This document shows positions 25,042 to 35,437 of a stretch of 64,000 bases of DNA, one piece after another. The stretch comes from Crocosphaera sp. UHCC 0190 (GTDB lineage: Bacteria; Cyanobacteriota; Cyanobacteriia; Cyanobacteriales; Microcystaceae). Numbering within the stretch: position 1 is the first letter of the stretch; every line of letters starts with the position of its first letter. Position numbers and translations under genes: made by a program. The notes under the pieces were generated by a model. It was not told the DNA's origin. It saw nothing but the letters and a program-made list of their open reading frames with translations, and made no database searches. The stretch spans positions 248,001 through 312,000 of the forward strand of contig NZ_JAYGHP010000002.1 of the NCBI RefSeq assembly GCF_034932065.1, given 5' to 3'.

Positions 25042-27363
25042 ATGAAATTCCAACCCAACCACCGATTAGACATCTTGGTGTCTGAGACTTCTCCCTCTCA
25101 AAAACAACCTGAAACGGAGAATCAATCAGTGTCGGGGCAGAAAACCGTGGGGTTCCATCAATCGAGAGAGGACAGTAAACAACAATTAATTGCCCAATTA
25201 ATAGCGGAGAATCAACAATTAAAACAGGAATTAAAGGCAAAAAAGCAAGAAATTCAGGTATTAAGCCAACAAAATCATACTAAAACTGATTTTGAAATCA
25301 TCTTGCAAGGGGTAGCTGATGCTTTAATTATTGTTAACCAGGAAGGCTATATCCAATTTGTCAATCCGGCCGCTGAAAAATTATTGGGCCGTTCAGGGAA
25401 TCAATTAATCAATCATTGTTTAGGAATGCCTGTCAGTAATGATGAGACAGAAATCACGATTTTTCGTCCTACAGGGCAATTAATTATTGCAGAGATGCGA
25501 GTGGCGAAAATTCCTTGGAATCAAGAAACTGCATATTTAGCCTCTTTAAGAGATGTAACGGAACGTCAAGAGGCAGAAGCGGCCCTCAAAGAAAGTGAAG
25601 AGCGATTTCGCCTCCTGGCCGACACAGCCCCAGTGTTAATTTGGATGGCAGGAACCCAAGGAGAATTTACCTTTGTCAGTCAACCTTGGTTAACTTTCAC
25701 AGGACAATCTTTAGAAGAACAATTAAACGACGGTTGGCAAAAAAATCTACATCCTGAGGATAAATCTAGTTATTTAAAAACCTATTTAAACGCCTTTAAA
25801 AAACCAGCTAGTTTTGAACAAAAATTCCGCCTGAAGCATTTTGATGGTAACTATCGTTGGTTATTAAGTCGTGGGGTTCCTCGCTTGACATCTGAAGGGG
25901 AATTTGTCGGTTATATTGGGTCTTGTATTGATATTACTGAACATAAAAAATTAGAAGAGACTCTATTACAAATTAGTACGGCGGTGGAAAGTTCGAGTGA
26001 AGCGATTAGTATTCTCGATAAAAAGGGGAAATCTCTCTATCATAATCCTGCTTTTGTGGAATTGTTTGGCTATACACCAGACACTTTGAACGAGATGGGC
26101 GGTTTGAAAAAAATATTTTGTGATCAAGATTATTTTCGTTATCAAACTGTAATTAATGCCATTGCTGAAGGCAGTAATTCCTGGCGTGGTGAATTAGGGA
26201 TTCGTTCTCCTAAAGGTCAAAAGAGACAGCTTTGCCTTCATGCTGATGGAATTTGTGACAAAAATAAGCAAATTATCGGGATTGTGATTACGGCGACGGA
26301 TATTACCGAACGCAAACGATTTGAGAAAGAGTTAAAACAAACTAATAGCAAATTAAAGGCATCTGTCAAACAATTAGAGATAGTTAATCACGATATTGTG
26401 ATGTTAGGAGAAACCATTGAATTATTACAAGCTTGTCTTTCTCTAGATGAAGCTCAAAAGCTTTTAAAAATGCAAGTTCCTCGTTTATTTCAAGGGGTTT
26501 CAGGGTCAATTTTTGTATTTAATCAAGACAATAAACTCATGGAAGCGATGACAACTTGGGGAGTACAAACTAATAGTGAATTAGTCTTTTCTCCCAATGA
26601 TTGCTGGGCCTTGAGACGAGGACGTTTGCACACAGTTCATAGTGGTTGTGGTTTGTTATGTTCCCATGTTGACATGAACAGTCCTAACAAAAATGCTTCC
26701 CTTTGTTTACCGATGACAGCAAGGGGAGAAACCTTGGGATTAATTTATTTATATGATCGCAAAAAAACCTTTTTATCAGAGGAAAAACAACAATTTGTGG
26801 CGACGGTTGCGGAACATTTAGCCTTAGCATTAGGCAACTTAAAATTAAGGGAAACCTTACAACAAGAATGTATCCGTGACCCCTTAATGGGACTGTTTAA
26901 CCGTCGTTATTTAGAGGCTTCTTTAGAACGGGAATTGTCAAGGGCCAAACGCCACCAACAAACTCTAGGGGTGATTATGGTGGATATCGATCATTTTAAA
27001 CGCTTTAACGATGATTATAGTCATGAAGCTGGTGATATCGTGTTGCGGGTGGTAGGAGAATTTTTACAAAAAAGTGTTCGGGGTTCTGATATTGCTTGTC
27101 GCTATGGCGGAGAAGAATTAACCTTAATTTTGCCTGATGCTAGTCTAGAAGAAAGCCAATATCGGGCCGAAGAACTTCGTCAAGGAATTAAACAATTAAT
27201 TGTTAAATATCAAGGGCAACATTTACGACAAATTACGGCTTCTTTTGGGGTTGCAAGTTATCCCGAAAAAGGGATGACTGTCTCTCAACTGTTATCGAAT
27301 GCAGATGCAGCTTTATATCAAGCTAAAGCCCAAGGAAGAGATTGTGTGGTGATGGCCACTTAA
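25042..27363 (+). CDS. Diguanylate cyclase with three PAS and one GAF domain
   Basis: 773 residues, no membrane helix seen. A coiled coil (about 45-80) leads to PAS domains at about 85-175, 185-300 and 310-425, a GAF domain (about 455-600) and a GGDEF domain (about 610-770). The catalytic motif is GGEEL (689-693) with RxxD inhibitory site RGSD (680-683), so synthesis of c-di-GMP with feedback is expected. The GAF region contains several cysteines (RLHTVHSGCGLLCSH) but no bilin CH-type lyase motif that I can assign with confidence. Cytosolic sensor of unknown input; single-gene unit; ATG start. Confidence 0.9.
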   Translation: MKFQPNHRLDILVSETSPSQKQPETENQSVSGQKTVGFHQSREDSKQQLIAQLIAENQQLKQELKAKKQEIQVLSQQNHTKTDFEIILQGVADALIIVNQEGYIQFVNPAAEKLLGRSGNQLINHCLGMPVSNDETEITIFRPTGQLIIAEMRVAKIPWNQETAYLASLRDVTERQEAEAALKESEERFRLLADTAPVLIWMAGTQGEFTFVSQPWLTFTGQSLEEQLNDGWQKNLHPEDKSSYLKTYLNAFKKPASFEQKFRLKHFDGNYRWLLSRGVPRLTSEGEFVGYIGSCIDITEHKKLEETLLQISTAVESSSEAISILDKKGKSLYHNPAFVELFGYTPDTLNEMGGLKKIFCDQDYFRYQTVINAIAEGSNSWRGELGIRSPKGQKRQLCLHADGICDKNKQIIGIVITATDITERKRFEKELKQTNSKLKASVKQLEIVNHDIVMLGETIELLQACLSLDEAQKLLKMQVPRLFQGVSGSIFVFNQDNKLMEAMTTWGVQTNSELVFSPNDCWALRRGRLHTVHSGCGLLCSHVDMNSPNKNASLCLPMTARGETLGLIYLYDRKKTFLSEEKQQFVATVAEHLALALGNLKLRETLQQECIRDPLMGLFNRRYLEASLERELSRAKRHQQTLGVIMVDIDHFKRFNDDYSHEAGDIVLRVVGEFLQKSVRGSDIACRYGGEELTLILPDASLEESQYRAEELRQGIKQLIVKYQGQHLRQITASFGVASYPEKGMTVSQLLSNADAALYQAKAQGRDCVVMAT

Positions 27364-27613
27364 ATATTTAACCTCCGCCACAACCGCTAACCTTAATTTT
27401 TTAACTTTTCTAAGATAACATTGATAAATTGTTCATGGTGAACAGCTATTAATTATTAACCTAACCTGAAGCTAGTCTAAAGTTATCCGCAGTTTCAACT
27501 ATTTTTGATTAAGATCGGTAATAACATTTGTGAAGTCAAACAGTTGACTTCTGAATTAAAGCGGTGTCCCTACACCCTACACCCAATTGATATTCTGAAA
27601 TTCTGACTTCATT

Positions 27614-28666
27614 ATGACAAGTTTACAGCCCCTCGTAATTCCTGAACATAGCCTTGACCGCGACTGTACCACTCTTTCCCGCCACGTTTTACAGCAACTC
27701 AAGAGTTTTTCCCCTGAAGCACAGGATCTCAGTGCTATTATGAACCGCATTGCCCTGGCTGGCAAGTTAATCGCCCGTCGTCTCAGTCGGGCCGGTTTAA
27801 TGGCTGATGTGTTAGGGTTTACCGGAGAAACCAATGTGCAAGGAGAGTCCGTCAAAAAGATGGATATCTTTGCTAATGATGTGTTTATCTCCGTTTTTAA
27901 GCAAAGTGGGTTAGTTTGTCGTCTTGCTTCTGAGGAGATGGATAAACCCTATTATATCCCTGAAAATTGTCCCATTGGTCGTTATACTTTGCTATATGAT
28001 CCGATTGATGGATCATCCAATGTTGATATTAATTTGAGTGTGGGATCAATCTTTGCTATTCGTCAACAAGTAGGGGAAGATTTAGACGGAGAAGGTAGTG
28101 ATTTATTGCAAAATGGACGGGAACAATTAGCCGCAGGTTATATTGTTTATGGCCCTTCTACCATGTTGGTTTATTCTATTGGTCATGGGGTTCATTCTTT
28201 CTTGCTTGACCCCAGTTTAGGGGAGTTTATTTTGGCCCAAGAAAATATTAAAATCCCCGACCATGGGCCTGTTTATAGTACCAATGAAGGGAATTTTTGG
28301 CAGTGGGATGAAGCGATTAGAGACTACACTCGTTATGTTCATCGTCATGAAGGTTATACTGCCCGTTATAGTGGGGCATTAGTAGGAGATATTCACCGAA
28401 TTTTGATGCAAGGGGGTGTGTTTTTATACCCTGGTACTATTAAGAAACCTGAAGGAAAATTACGCTTACTTTATGAAACTGCACCCTTAGCGTTTTTGAT
28501 AGAACAAGCAGGAGGAAAAGCGAGTGATGGGTTACAACCTATCTTAGATCTTATTCCTAATAAACTTCATGCGAGAAGTCCTTTAGTGATTGGTTCTAAA
28601 GAAGATGTTAGCCTGGTAGAATCATTTATTCTCGATCATAAGCGTCGGGGTGGTGAAGGGCAATAA
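27614..28666 (+). CDS. fbp: Fructose-1,6-bisphosphatase class I
   Basis: 350 residues. [13 protein letters not shown], the metal-binding [20 protein letters not shown] ([19 protein letters not shown]) and the later [17 protein letters not shown] and GGKASDG segments define class I FBPase. It acts in gluconeogenesis and glycogen turnover and may contribute to the Calvin cycle beside the bifunctional class II enzyme common in cyanobacteria. ATG start at 27614. The 250 bases before it show nothing that I recognise. A 28-nt palindrome lies just after the stop codon. Confidence 0.96.
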   Translation: MTSLQPLVIPEHSLDRDCTTLSRHVLQQLKSFSPEAQDLSAIMNRIALAGKLIARRLSRAGLMADVLGFTGETNVQGESVKKMDIFANDVFISVFKQSGLVCRLASEEMDKPYYIPENCPIGRYTLLYDPIDGSSNVDINLSVGSIFAIRQQVGEDLDGEGSDLLQNGREQLAAGYIVYGPSTMLVYSIGHGVHSFLLDPSLGEFILAQENIKIPDHGPVYSTNEGNFWQWDEAIRDYTRYVHRHEGYTARYSGALVGDIHRILMQGGVFLYPGTIKKPEGKLRLLYETAPLAFLIEQAGGKASDGLQPILDLIPNKLHARSPLVIGSKEDVSLVESFILDHKRRGGEGQ

Positions 28667-28676
28667 AAAAATACAA

Positions 28677-28704
28677 GTAGAGGCATAATATATTATGCCC
28701 CTAC
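28677..28704. repeat. 28-nt palindrome between fbp and the kinase gene
   Basis: Arms GTAGAGGCATAATA and TATTATGCCCCTAC pair with one mismatch over 28 nt. It shares GTAG...CTAC ends and total length with copies at 36655 and 61297. It may act as the fbp transcript end. Confidence 0.75.
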
Positions 28705-28725
28705 GGAATTCTGACTGCTAACATC

Positions 28726-30945
28726 ATGTCTCTTTATTGTCTTAACCCAACTTGTCCCTCTCCTGATAACCCGAATACTCACCAATATTGTCAAGGGTGT
28801 GGTCAAGAATTAGCCCAAACTACTCTCGGTTATCAATTCCGCGATCGCTATCAAGTTCTTCAGGTTTTAGGAGAGGGAACTTTTGGCCGAACTTATTTAG
28901 TAGAAGACCAAAATTTTCGGGGTAGAAAACGGGTTTTAAAAAAATTCATTGCTGCTATCCAAGGAAAAGCTTTAGCAACAGCACAAGAATTATTTAAACG
29001 GGAAGCAGAAATATTAGACACCTTAAAACATGAGCAAATTCCCGCTATTTATGATCATTTTGAAGAGGGAAATTCTCTCTATTTAGTTGAAGAATATATC
29101 GAGGGAGATGACTTAATTAGTGAATTTGAGCGAGAGGGAAACTTTAGGGAAGAAAAAATTAAATCCTTATTACAAGATTTACTACCTGTTTTAGATTATC
29201 TCCATCAAAGAAACTTATTACATCGAGATATTAAACCTGATAATATTATGCGTCGTCATCAAGATCATAAATTAGTTTTAATTGATTTTGGTGGTGTTAA
29301 AGAAGTTTCTAAAACCATTGGAACATTAATTTATACCCCTGGTTATGCTTCTATAGAACAAATGACGGGTCATCCTCAACCAAGTAGTGATATCTATAGT
29401 TTAGGGGCAACTTGTGTCCGTTTACTCACCGGATGTTTACCCTCTGAAAGTAATCAAAATGACCTAATTTATGATAGTAATACTGCCAGTTGGTTATGGC
29501 GAGAGATTTTAGAAAAACAAGGGCGAAAAATTGATGGAAACTTGGGGAATATTTTAGATAAAATGTTACAACATTTGGCTCAAGATCGTTATGATAATGC
29601 TCAGGAAATTTTACAAGCGTTAAATTTATCTGCTTCTTTATCTCAACCTTTAGTTATTACTGAAACATCATCCTCAGCATTAACTCAAACTGAAACAACC
29701 CTTAAAAATAGTTTAAGAAAATGGGAGAAATTACTTGATTATACCGCCTGGGTAAGTTTAGGACTTGTCATAACTTGGTCTATAAAATTAGTTTTTTATT
29801 CTTCATCTTCTCCGTCTTTAACTCTCTGGGAAAAATCATTTAATTATGTAGCTTTGATAAGTTTAGGAATTCTCATTTTCAGGTTAGGGATATTATTATT
29901 TAATCCCTTGAAAAGGAATAAATTACCCACACCTCCCACACCTCCCACACTTTCCCAACCTCCCACACTTTCCCAACCTCCCACACCTCCCACACCTCCC
30001 ACACCTCCCACACTTTCCCAACCTCCCACACTTTCCCAACCTCCCACACCTACCCCCCCAAGAAAACCAGACAAAAACCGCATTAGTTCCCCTAAAAACT
30101 TTCAATTTGAAGTCATTACCGTTAATAAAAAAGGGGAAATTATTAACCGTCAAAGGCAAGAAAATCAGTCATTTAGCATTGACTTAGGACAAGGTGTTAC
30201 CTTGGATATGGTTGCAATTAAAGGGGGTAAATTTTTCATGGGTTGTCCTAAATTAGAAAGTCGAGATAGTAAAACTGAACAACCTAGACATTGGGTAACA
30301 GTTGCTTCTTTTTGTATGGGTAAATATCCTATTACTCAAGCACAATGGGAGATGATAATGGGAAATAATCCTGCTCATTTTAAAGGGAAAAATAGACCGA
30401 TTGAAAACATTTCTTTTTATGATTGTTTAGAATTTTGTGAAAAGCTATCTCAAACGATAGGAATAGATGTTACATTACCCAGTGAAGCACAATGGGAATA
30501 TGCTTGTCGTGCTATTCTTAACCCCAGTCATTATCGAGGAATTGATGGGGAAGAAACCTATCCTCCCTTCTATTTTGGTGAAACCATTACCCGTGAATTA
30601 GCTAATTATAACAGTCGCACAACTTATCAACAAGAACCCCTTGGAAATTATCGTCAACAAACTACAGAAGTTGGTCAATTTTCTCCCAATAATTTTGGTT
30701 TATATGATCTGCACGGTAATGTGTGGGAATGGTGTGCAGATACTTGGCATGAAAATTACAAAAATGCCCCAACAGATGGTAGTATTTGGTTAGATGGAAA
30801 TGAGCAAGATTCACCTATGCGTGGTGGTTCTTGGGGTGGTTTTCCTTTTTATTGTCGTTCCGCAACCCGTAACAAAGTGCAACGTAATCATCGTAGCTAT
30901 TATCATGGGTTTCGAGTTGTGTATAATTTTGGAAAAAAACCATAA
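28726..30945 (+). CDS. Ser/Thr protein kinase fused to an FGE-sulfatase (SUMF1-like) domain
   Basis: 739 residues. An N-terminal zinc-ribbon-like pair of CxxxxC/CxxC cysteines (5, 10, 22, 25) precedes a Hanks-type kinase (about 42-305) with glycine loop LGEGTFGRTY, K72, HRD D168 and DFG D187. Two membrane helices (about 335-395) and a Pro-Thr/Leu-Ser-Gln repeat follow. The C-terminal FGE-like domain (about 475-735) begins MVAIKGGKFFMG and ends RGGSWGG...GFRVVYNF. The kinase faces the cytoplasm; because the helices come in a pair, the FGE domain probably does too. Such FGE-like modules are C-type-lectin folds that bind ligands rather than make formylglycine. ATG start. Confidence 0.92.
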   Translation: MSLYCLNPTCPSPDNPNTHQYCQGCGQELAQTTLGYQFRDRYQVLQVLGEGTFGRTYLVEDQNFRGRKRVLKKFIAAIQGKALATAQELFKREAEILDTLKHEQIPAIYDHFEEGNSLYLVEEYIEGDDLISEFEREGNFREEKIKSLLQDLLPVLDYLHQRNLLHRDIKPDNIMRRHQDHKLVLIDFGGVKEVSKTIGTLIYTPGYASIEQMTGHPQPSSDIYSLGATCVRLLTGCLPSESNQNDLIYDSNTASWLWREILEKQGRKIDGNLGNILDKMLQHLAQDRYDNAQEILQALNLSASLSQPLVITETSSSALTQTETTLKNSLRKWEKLLDYTAWVSLGLVITWSIKLVFYSSSSPSLTLWEKSFNYVALISLGILIFRLGILLFNPLKRNKLPTPPTPPTLSQPPTLSQPPTPPTPPTPPTLSQPPTLSQPPTPTPPRKPDKNRISSPKNFQFEVITVNKKGEIINRQRQENQSFSIDLGQGVTLDMVAIKGGKFFMGCPKLESRDSKTEQPRHWVTVASFCMGKYPITQAQWEMIMGNNPAHFKGKNRPIENISFYDCLEFCEKLSQTIGIDVTLPSEAQWEYACRAILNPSHYRGIDGEETYPPFYFGETITRELANYNSRTTYQQEPLGNYRQQTTEVGQFSPNNFGLYDLHGNVWEWCADTWHENYKNAPTDGSIWLDGNEQDSPMRGGSWGGFPFYCRSATRNKVQRNHRSYYHGFRVVYNFGKKP
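29925..30051 (+). repeat. In-frame minisatellite encoding a proline-rich linker
   Basis: Tandem 9-nt CCCACACCT units alternate with 18-nt units CCCACACTTTCCCAACCT. They encode repeats of PTP and PTLSQP between the membrane helices and the FGE domain of the kinase gene. All unit lengths are multiples of three, so copy-number change keeps the frame. Linker length may therefore vary between strains. Confidence 0.9.
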
Positions 30946-30980
30946 AATAATCCTTTATCCTTCTTTATTTGAGATTATTT

Positions 30981-32684
30981 ATGATGGACAATCAAGACTT
31001 ATATAATCACCTATTAAAAATAGATGCCAGGGGTTATAAAGCTTATAAAGATATTAAGGGAAGTTATCAATTTCCTGATTTTACCTTAATCATTGAACAC
31101 GTGCAAGGCGATCCCTTTGCTTCTCCTAGTAAACTGATTATAAAAATTCCTCAAGCTGTCGCTAAATTTCCTGCTATTCTTTATCAAACTGATAGCAGAA
31201 GAATCGCCTTAGAAGATTATTTAATCCGTCAATTTCATCAAACTTGTGAACAATTAAGTAGTCGTCGGGGAACGGGAAAAAGTGGTCTAATTAGTATTGT
31301 TAAAGTCGGACAGGAAATATTAAAAAGAACAGCAGCAACTGTCAATAATAAAGAGATAGAAATTCGTTTTTTTGTGGGACTTCCCGCCAGAGGACGCAGT
31401 ATTTTAGGTCGTCAAGCGGCTCAAATGTTATGTGAAGATATTCCTAATATTGTTGAGCAAGCTTTGAAATATCAAGCCTTAGATGCAAAAGCTATTCAAA
31501 CACAAGTTCAAACCACAGAAGATGCGGACTGGATACGTCAAGAATTAAAGGAAAAAAGAATAGTTACTTTTATTGCTAATAACTCAATTTTACCCCGTCA
31601 AAGTGGTGTTGATTCTCGTGCTTTAGAAACTAATTATATCCCCTTTCAGTCTCCTAAATCTCTAGAAGTGTCTTTTAATTGTCCCAACCAAGGATTGATA
31701 AAAGGACTGGGAATTCCTCAAGGTATTACTGTCATTGTTGGCGGTGGTTATCATGGTAAATCTACCTTATTACGGGCCATAGAATTAGGAATTTATAATC
31801 ATATTCCTGGGGATGGTAGAGAATTCGTAGTCAGCGATCCATCATCGGTAAAAATAAGAGCAGAAGATGGTAGAAGTATTGTAGGAGTAAATATTTCACC
31901 ATTTATTAATCAGTTGCCTCAACAGCGTTCAACAGATCATTTTTCAAGTACAAATGCCAGTGGTAGCACTTCCCAAGCAGCGAATATTATTGAGGCATTA
32001 GAAGTCGGAACTCAAGTGTTATTAGTAGACGAAGATACGGCTGCTACCAATTTTATGATCCGCGATCGCAGAATGCAACAGTTAATTGCAAAAGAGAAGG
32101 AACCCATTACGCCATTTATTGATAAAATTCAACAATTATATACAGAATATGGAGTATCTACCATATTAGTTATGGGAGGAAGTGGTGACTATTTTGATGT
32201 CGCTAATACTGTCATCGCAATGGAAAATTTTCAACCTCATGATGTTACAGAAAAAGCTAAACTAATTGCTCAACAAACTCCCAATGAAAGATTAATAGAA
32301 GGAGGTCAAGAATTCGGTAAAATCACCCCTAGAATTCCCCTTCCTGAAAGTATTGATCCCAGTCGAGGAAGACGAGACGTTAAAGTGAAAGTTAGGGATG
32401 TAGATGAAGTGGTTTTTGGGACAGAAGATATTGACTTAACTGCTGTTGAACAAATTGTTGAATCAGGGCAATTACGCGCCATCGCTGCAGCGATTATTTA
32501 TGCTAAAAATAAATACATGAATCGTCAAAATACCTTGCCAGAAATTTTAGCTCATGTTATGATAGATATTGATAGTAAAGGCTTAGATATTTTAAGTGAG
32601 TTTCCTCAGGGAGATTTTGTGTTATTTCGTCGCTTTGAATTAGCTGCAGCCCTAAACCGTTTACGATCTTTAAAAGTACCTTAA
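30981..32684 (+). CDS. P-loop ATPase of the ABC class (COG3044)
   Basis: 567 residues from the ATG at 30981; an in-frame TTG at 30969 is weaker. N-terminal region with DARGYKAYKDIKG, GRGTGKSG-like RRGTGKSGLI, then FVGLPARGRSILG, Walker A VGGGYHGKSTLLRAIELG (GGGYHGKSTLL), an LVDEDTAATNFMIRDRRMQ Walker B region and MGGSGDYFDVANTVI. This matches the COG3044 predicted ABC-class ATPases, a soluble family sometimes mislabelled as isomerase and reported to bind RNA in a characterised member. Cellular role unknown. It follows the kinase-FGE gene by 35 bp, so they are possibly co-transcribed. Confidence 0.85.
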   Translation: MMDNQDLYNHLLKIDARGYKAYKDIKGSYQFPDFTLIIEHVQGDPFASPSKLIIKIPQAVAKFPAILYQTDSRRIALEDYLIRQFHQTCEQLSSRRGTGKSGLISIVKVGQEILKRTAATVNNKEIEIRFFVGLPARGRSILGRQAAQMLCEDIPNIVEQALKYQALDAKAIQTQVQTTEDADWIRQELKEKRIVTFIANNSILPRQSGVDSRALETNYIPFQSPKSLEVSFNCPNQGLIKGLGIPQGITVIVGGGYHGKSTLLRAIELGIYNHIPGDGREFVVSDPSSVKIRAEDGRSIVGVNISPFINQLPQQRSTDHFSSTNASGSTSQAANIIEALEVGTQVLLVDEDTAATNFMIRDRRMQQLIAKEKEPITPFIDKIQQLYTEYGVSTILVMGGSGDYFDVANTVIAMENFQPHDVTEKAKLIAQQTPNERLIEGGQEFGKITPRIPLPESIDPSRGRRDVKVKVRDVDEVVFGTEDIDLTAVEQIVESGQLRAIAAAIIYAKNKYMNRQNTLPEILAHVMIDIDSKGLDILSEFPQGDFVLFRRFELAAALNRLRSLKVP

Positions 32685-32779
32685 ATTCCCTCAGTCTAAA
32701 GCCTGGGGTTATAGGAATGAAGCCAGCGAAGGCGGGCTTAGTGATAATAGCTGAACCCTAAAGGGTTCAGCATCAGGAA
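32683..32779. repeat. Structured dispersed repeat, copy A
   Basis: About 97 bp starting AAATTCCCTCAGTCT directly at the ATPase stop codon. It contains CCTGGGGTTATA, an imperfect AAGCC...CGGGCTT hairpin and a perfect GAACCC-TAAA-GGGTTC hairpin (32753-32768), ending CATCAGGAA. Copy B at 61096-61195 has the same order of blocks. May act as the transcript end of the ATPase gene; possibly an end of an IS200/IS605-type element, which is speculative. Confidence 0.7.
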
Positions 32780-32839
32780 GAATGAAATAGCCCCAAATAT
32801 TAACTTAAAAAGCCAGCTAAAACCACATTTTAATCAAAC

Positions 32840-35437
32840 TCAAAATAAAAACTGTTTTGCTTCAATTTCCTTCCCAGATAAAGGTTTAGAAAAGAGATAT
32901 CCTTGACCAAATTCACACCCTAAATCTCGTAATTGCTGTAAATCTTTTTCCGTTTCTATTCCTTCAGCAATCACATCAAGCTGTAAATGATGTGCTAAAG
33001 TAATAATTGCTTCAGTCACTCTCATATTATCTTGATGTTGATTCATATTAATCACAAAAGAACGATCAATTTTTAAACTATCAACAGGTAAATGGTGAAG
33101 ATAGCTTAAAGAAGAATAACCCGTCCCAAAATCATCAATACTTATCTCGATTCCCCGTTCCTTTAATTGTAATAAAATATCCCTAGCAATACTTTTATTT
33201 TCCATGAGGATACTTTCAGTAATCTCAAGCTTTAAACAGTTTGCATCTAATCCAGTTTGACTCAGAATATTATCGATTTTTTCAATAATCTGATGATCTT
33301 TGAGTTGCTGACTTGACAGATTAACACTTATTTTTAAATGTTGAAACTGAGCAAATTGCTCTTGCCAACCCTTTAATTGACGACAGGATTCTAATAAAAC
33401 CCATTCCCCTAAAGGAATAATTAACCCTGTTTCTTCTGCAACCGGAATAAAATGAGCCGGAGAAATCAAACCTTTTTGGGGATGTTGCCACCGCACTAAA
33501 GCTTCAAACCCGGCTAAATTTCTCGTAGAAAGGGAGAGAATTGGTTGATAATAAAGCAGAAATTCTTGATGTTTAAGAGCTAATCTTAAATTAGTTTCTA
33601 AATCGAGCAATTTTTGTGCTTGAACGTGCATTTTTTGATCAAAAATCACATAACATGACTTACCTTTTTCCTTCGCTTTATACATAGCTAAATCAGCATT
33701 TCTCAGGATATGATAGGCATTTTCATCTTCTTGTTTATTAAAAGCGATTCCCAGACTAGCTGTTGTAAAAACGTCCCGATCACCAATTTTAAATGGTGTT
33801 TTTAAGGCTTCAATAATTCGTTCTGCAATATGTAATGCTTCAATTTCTTCCTGTAAATCATCCAATAATATAATAAATTCATCTCCTCCCAAACGAGCCA
33901 CTGTATCCAAAACGCGAACACAATTTTTTAAGTGAGAAGCAATGCGAATTAACAGATGATCACCGACGACATGCCCCAAACTATCATTAATAAGTTTAAA
34001 GCGATCTAAATCCAGAAAAATCAGAGCAAACCGATAATTTTTATGGCGTTTAGCCCGTTGAATTGATTGCTCTAATCGCTCCATTAATAAAAGTCGATTT
34101 GGTAAGTCAGTTAAACTATCATGTAAGGCATCATGTCGTAATTGTTCTTCTGCTTTTTTGCGCTCAGTAACATCAATTGCCATGGAAATGACCATCCGTC
34201 TTCCATCAGCAAGTCTCCCTAAAGGTGCAGAACTAAAATGCCAAATTTTTTCTGCTCCCTGAGCGGTTTTAATGGTAATTTCTCCCTCATCAATTTTGTT
34301 GTTTAAAGAATAAAGATTATCAATGATTGAACGAGCAATTTCTTTAGTTTCTCCATAGGCTTTTTCCGTCCATTGAGCAATGGTAGGAATCTGCTGATGA
34401 GTATATCCTGTCAACTCCGTCCAAGTATCATTAATTTGTAAAACTTCTCCATCTTCAGCATGAATAATAATCGGCAAAGGAGCATGAATAATCGCTCGTC
34501 GAAAACGCTTTTCACTCTTTTTTAACTCAAGTTTCGCCTTAAGACTCTCAGTGATATCATGAGCTAAAACCAGTCTAGCTTTCCTGCCAGTATAAATAAT
34601 TTCCTGAGAAATAATTTCAACATTAATCAATTCGCCATTGCGCTTTTTATGTTGCCATACTCCAGATTCATGAATCCGATGAGGATGGTTTGTTAGAAAC
34701 TTTCTTAACATAGTAATATCTTCCACGGGACGAATATTTTCTATGGTCATTTCTAAAAATTCTTGACGGGAATAACCATAATGTTGAATAGCGGCTTCAT
34801 TAACTTCTAAAAATTGTAATGTTTCTGAATCATATACCCATAAAGGATGAGGATTAGCTTCAAATAATAAACGATATTTTTCTTCTGACTTTTGCAAGGC
34901 AAGTTCCATGTGTTTCCGTTGACTAATATCCTGTCCAATGCCGATATTACTACCATCTGACAGACGGATATTCATCCAGGCAGTATCAATAATTGTGCCA
35001 TTAGGTAAACAAGTTTTAAAGTCTCCCCAAATCCCTTGGGCAGATTGAATATAATTGAGAACATACTGACGATAATTAGGATCGGGATATAATTCTGCTA
35101 AAACATCTCCCTTTTCAATGTCTTCTAAACTCGAACCTAAAATATTTTCCCATTCTTTATTGATCCACTTAACATTATATTTTTTGTCAAAGAAAGCCAA
35201 CATTATTGGAATATTATCAACAATTGTTTTCAGTAATTCTTGTTGATTGATTAGTTGATTTTCTATAATTTTTTGTGAATTACTCTCTGTTTCTACTTGT
35301 TTCCTTCCTTCCATTTTATCCCTGATTCGTTTTGCTTGCTGTCTGTAGAATACAAAATAGAATAAGGCACCACAGAAAATAACGAAGATTCCTCCTATAA
35401 TTAAGAGTGAAGGCAGCCTAAATGTGATCTCGTACAT
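32840..35437 (-). CDS. Membrane-anchored PAS-GGDEF-EAL protein
   Basis: 865 residues. One N-terminal membrane helix (about 10-32) with essentially no periplasmic part, then three PAS domains (about 65-175, 185-300, 310-430), GGDEF (about 435-600) and EAL (about 610-860). GGDEF is intact at 517-521 with RxxD (RVLD, 508-511). EAL is intact (E645-A-L in FEALVRW), as are NLSSQQL, EITES and DDFGTGYSSL. Both synthesis and hydrolysis of c-di-GMP are therefore possible. Input is cytoplasmic through the PAS domains. ATG start. Single-gene unit, convergent with the COG3044 ATPase gene. Confidence 0.92.
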   Translation of the reverse strand: MYEITFRLPSLLIIGGIFVIFCGALFYFVFYRQQAKRIRDKMEGRKQVETESNSQKIIENQLINQQELLKTIVDNIPIMLAFFDKKYNVKWINKEWENILGSSLEDIEKGDVLAELYPDPNYRQYVLNYIQSAQGIWGDFKTCLPNGTIIDTAWMNIRLSDGSNIGIGQDISQRKHMELALQKSEEKYRLLFEANPHPLWVYDSETLQFLEVNEAAIQHYGYSRQEFLEMTIENIRPVEDITMLRKFLTNHPHRIHESGVWQHKKRNGELINVEIISQEIIYTGRKARLVLAHDITESLKAKLELKKSEKRFRRAIIHAPLPIIIHAEDGEVLQINDTWTELTGYTHQQIPTIAQWTEKAYGETKEIARSIIDNLYSLNNKIDEGEITIKTAQGAEKIWHFSSAPLGRLADGRRMVISMAIDVTERKKAEEQLRHDALHDSLTDLPNRLLLMERLEQSIQRAKRHKNYRFALIFLDLDRFKLINDSLGHVVGDHLLIRIASHLKNCVRVLDTVARLGGDEFIILLDDLQEEIEALHIAERIIEALKTPFKIGDRDVFTTASLGIAFNKQEDENAYHILRNADLAMYKAKEKGKSCYVIFDQKMHVQAQKLLDLETNLRLALKHQEFLLYYQPILSLSTRNLAGFEALVRWQHPQKGLISPAHFIPVAEETGLIIPLGEWVLLESCRQLKGWQEQFAQFQHLKISVNLSSQQLKDHQIIEKIDNILSQTGLDANCLKLEITESILMENKSIARDILLQLKERGIEISIDDFGTGYSSLSYLHHLPVDSLKIDRSFVINMNQHQDNMRVTEAIITLAHHLQLDVIAEGIETEKDLQQLRDLGCEFGQGYLFSKPLSGKEIEAKQFLF

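Noticed and set aside
29844-30159. Reverse-strand glycine/valine-rich frames over the kinase linker
   Set aside because: They are the antisense reading of the proline-rich minisatellite.
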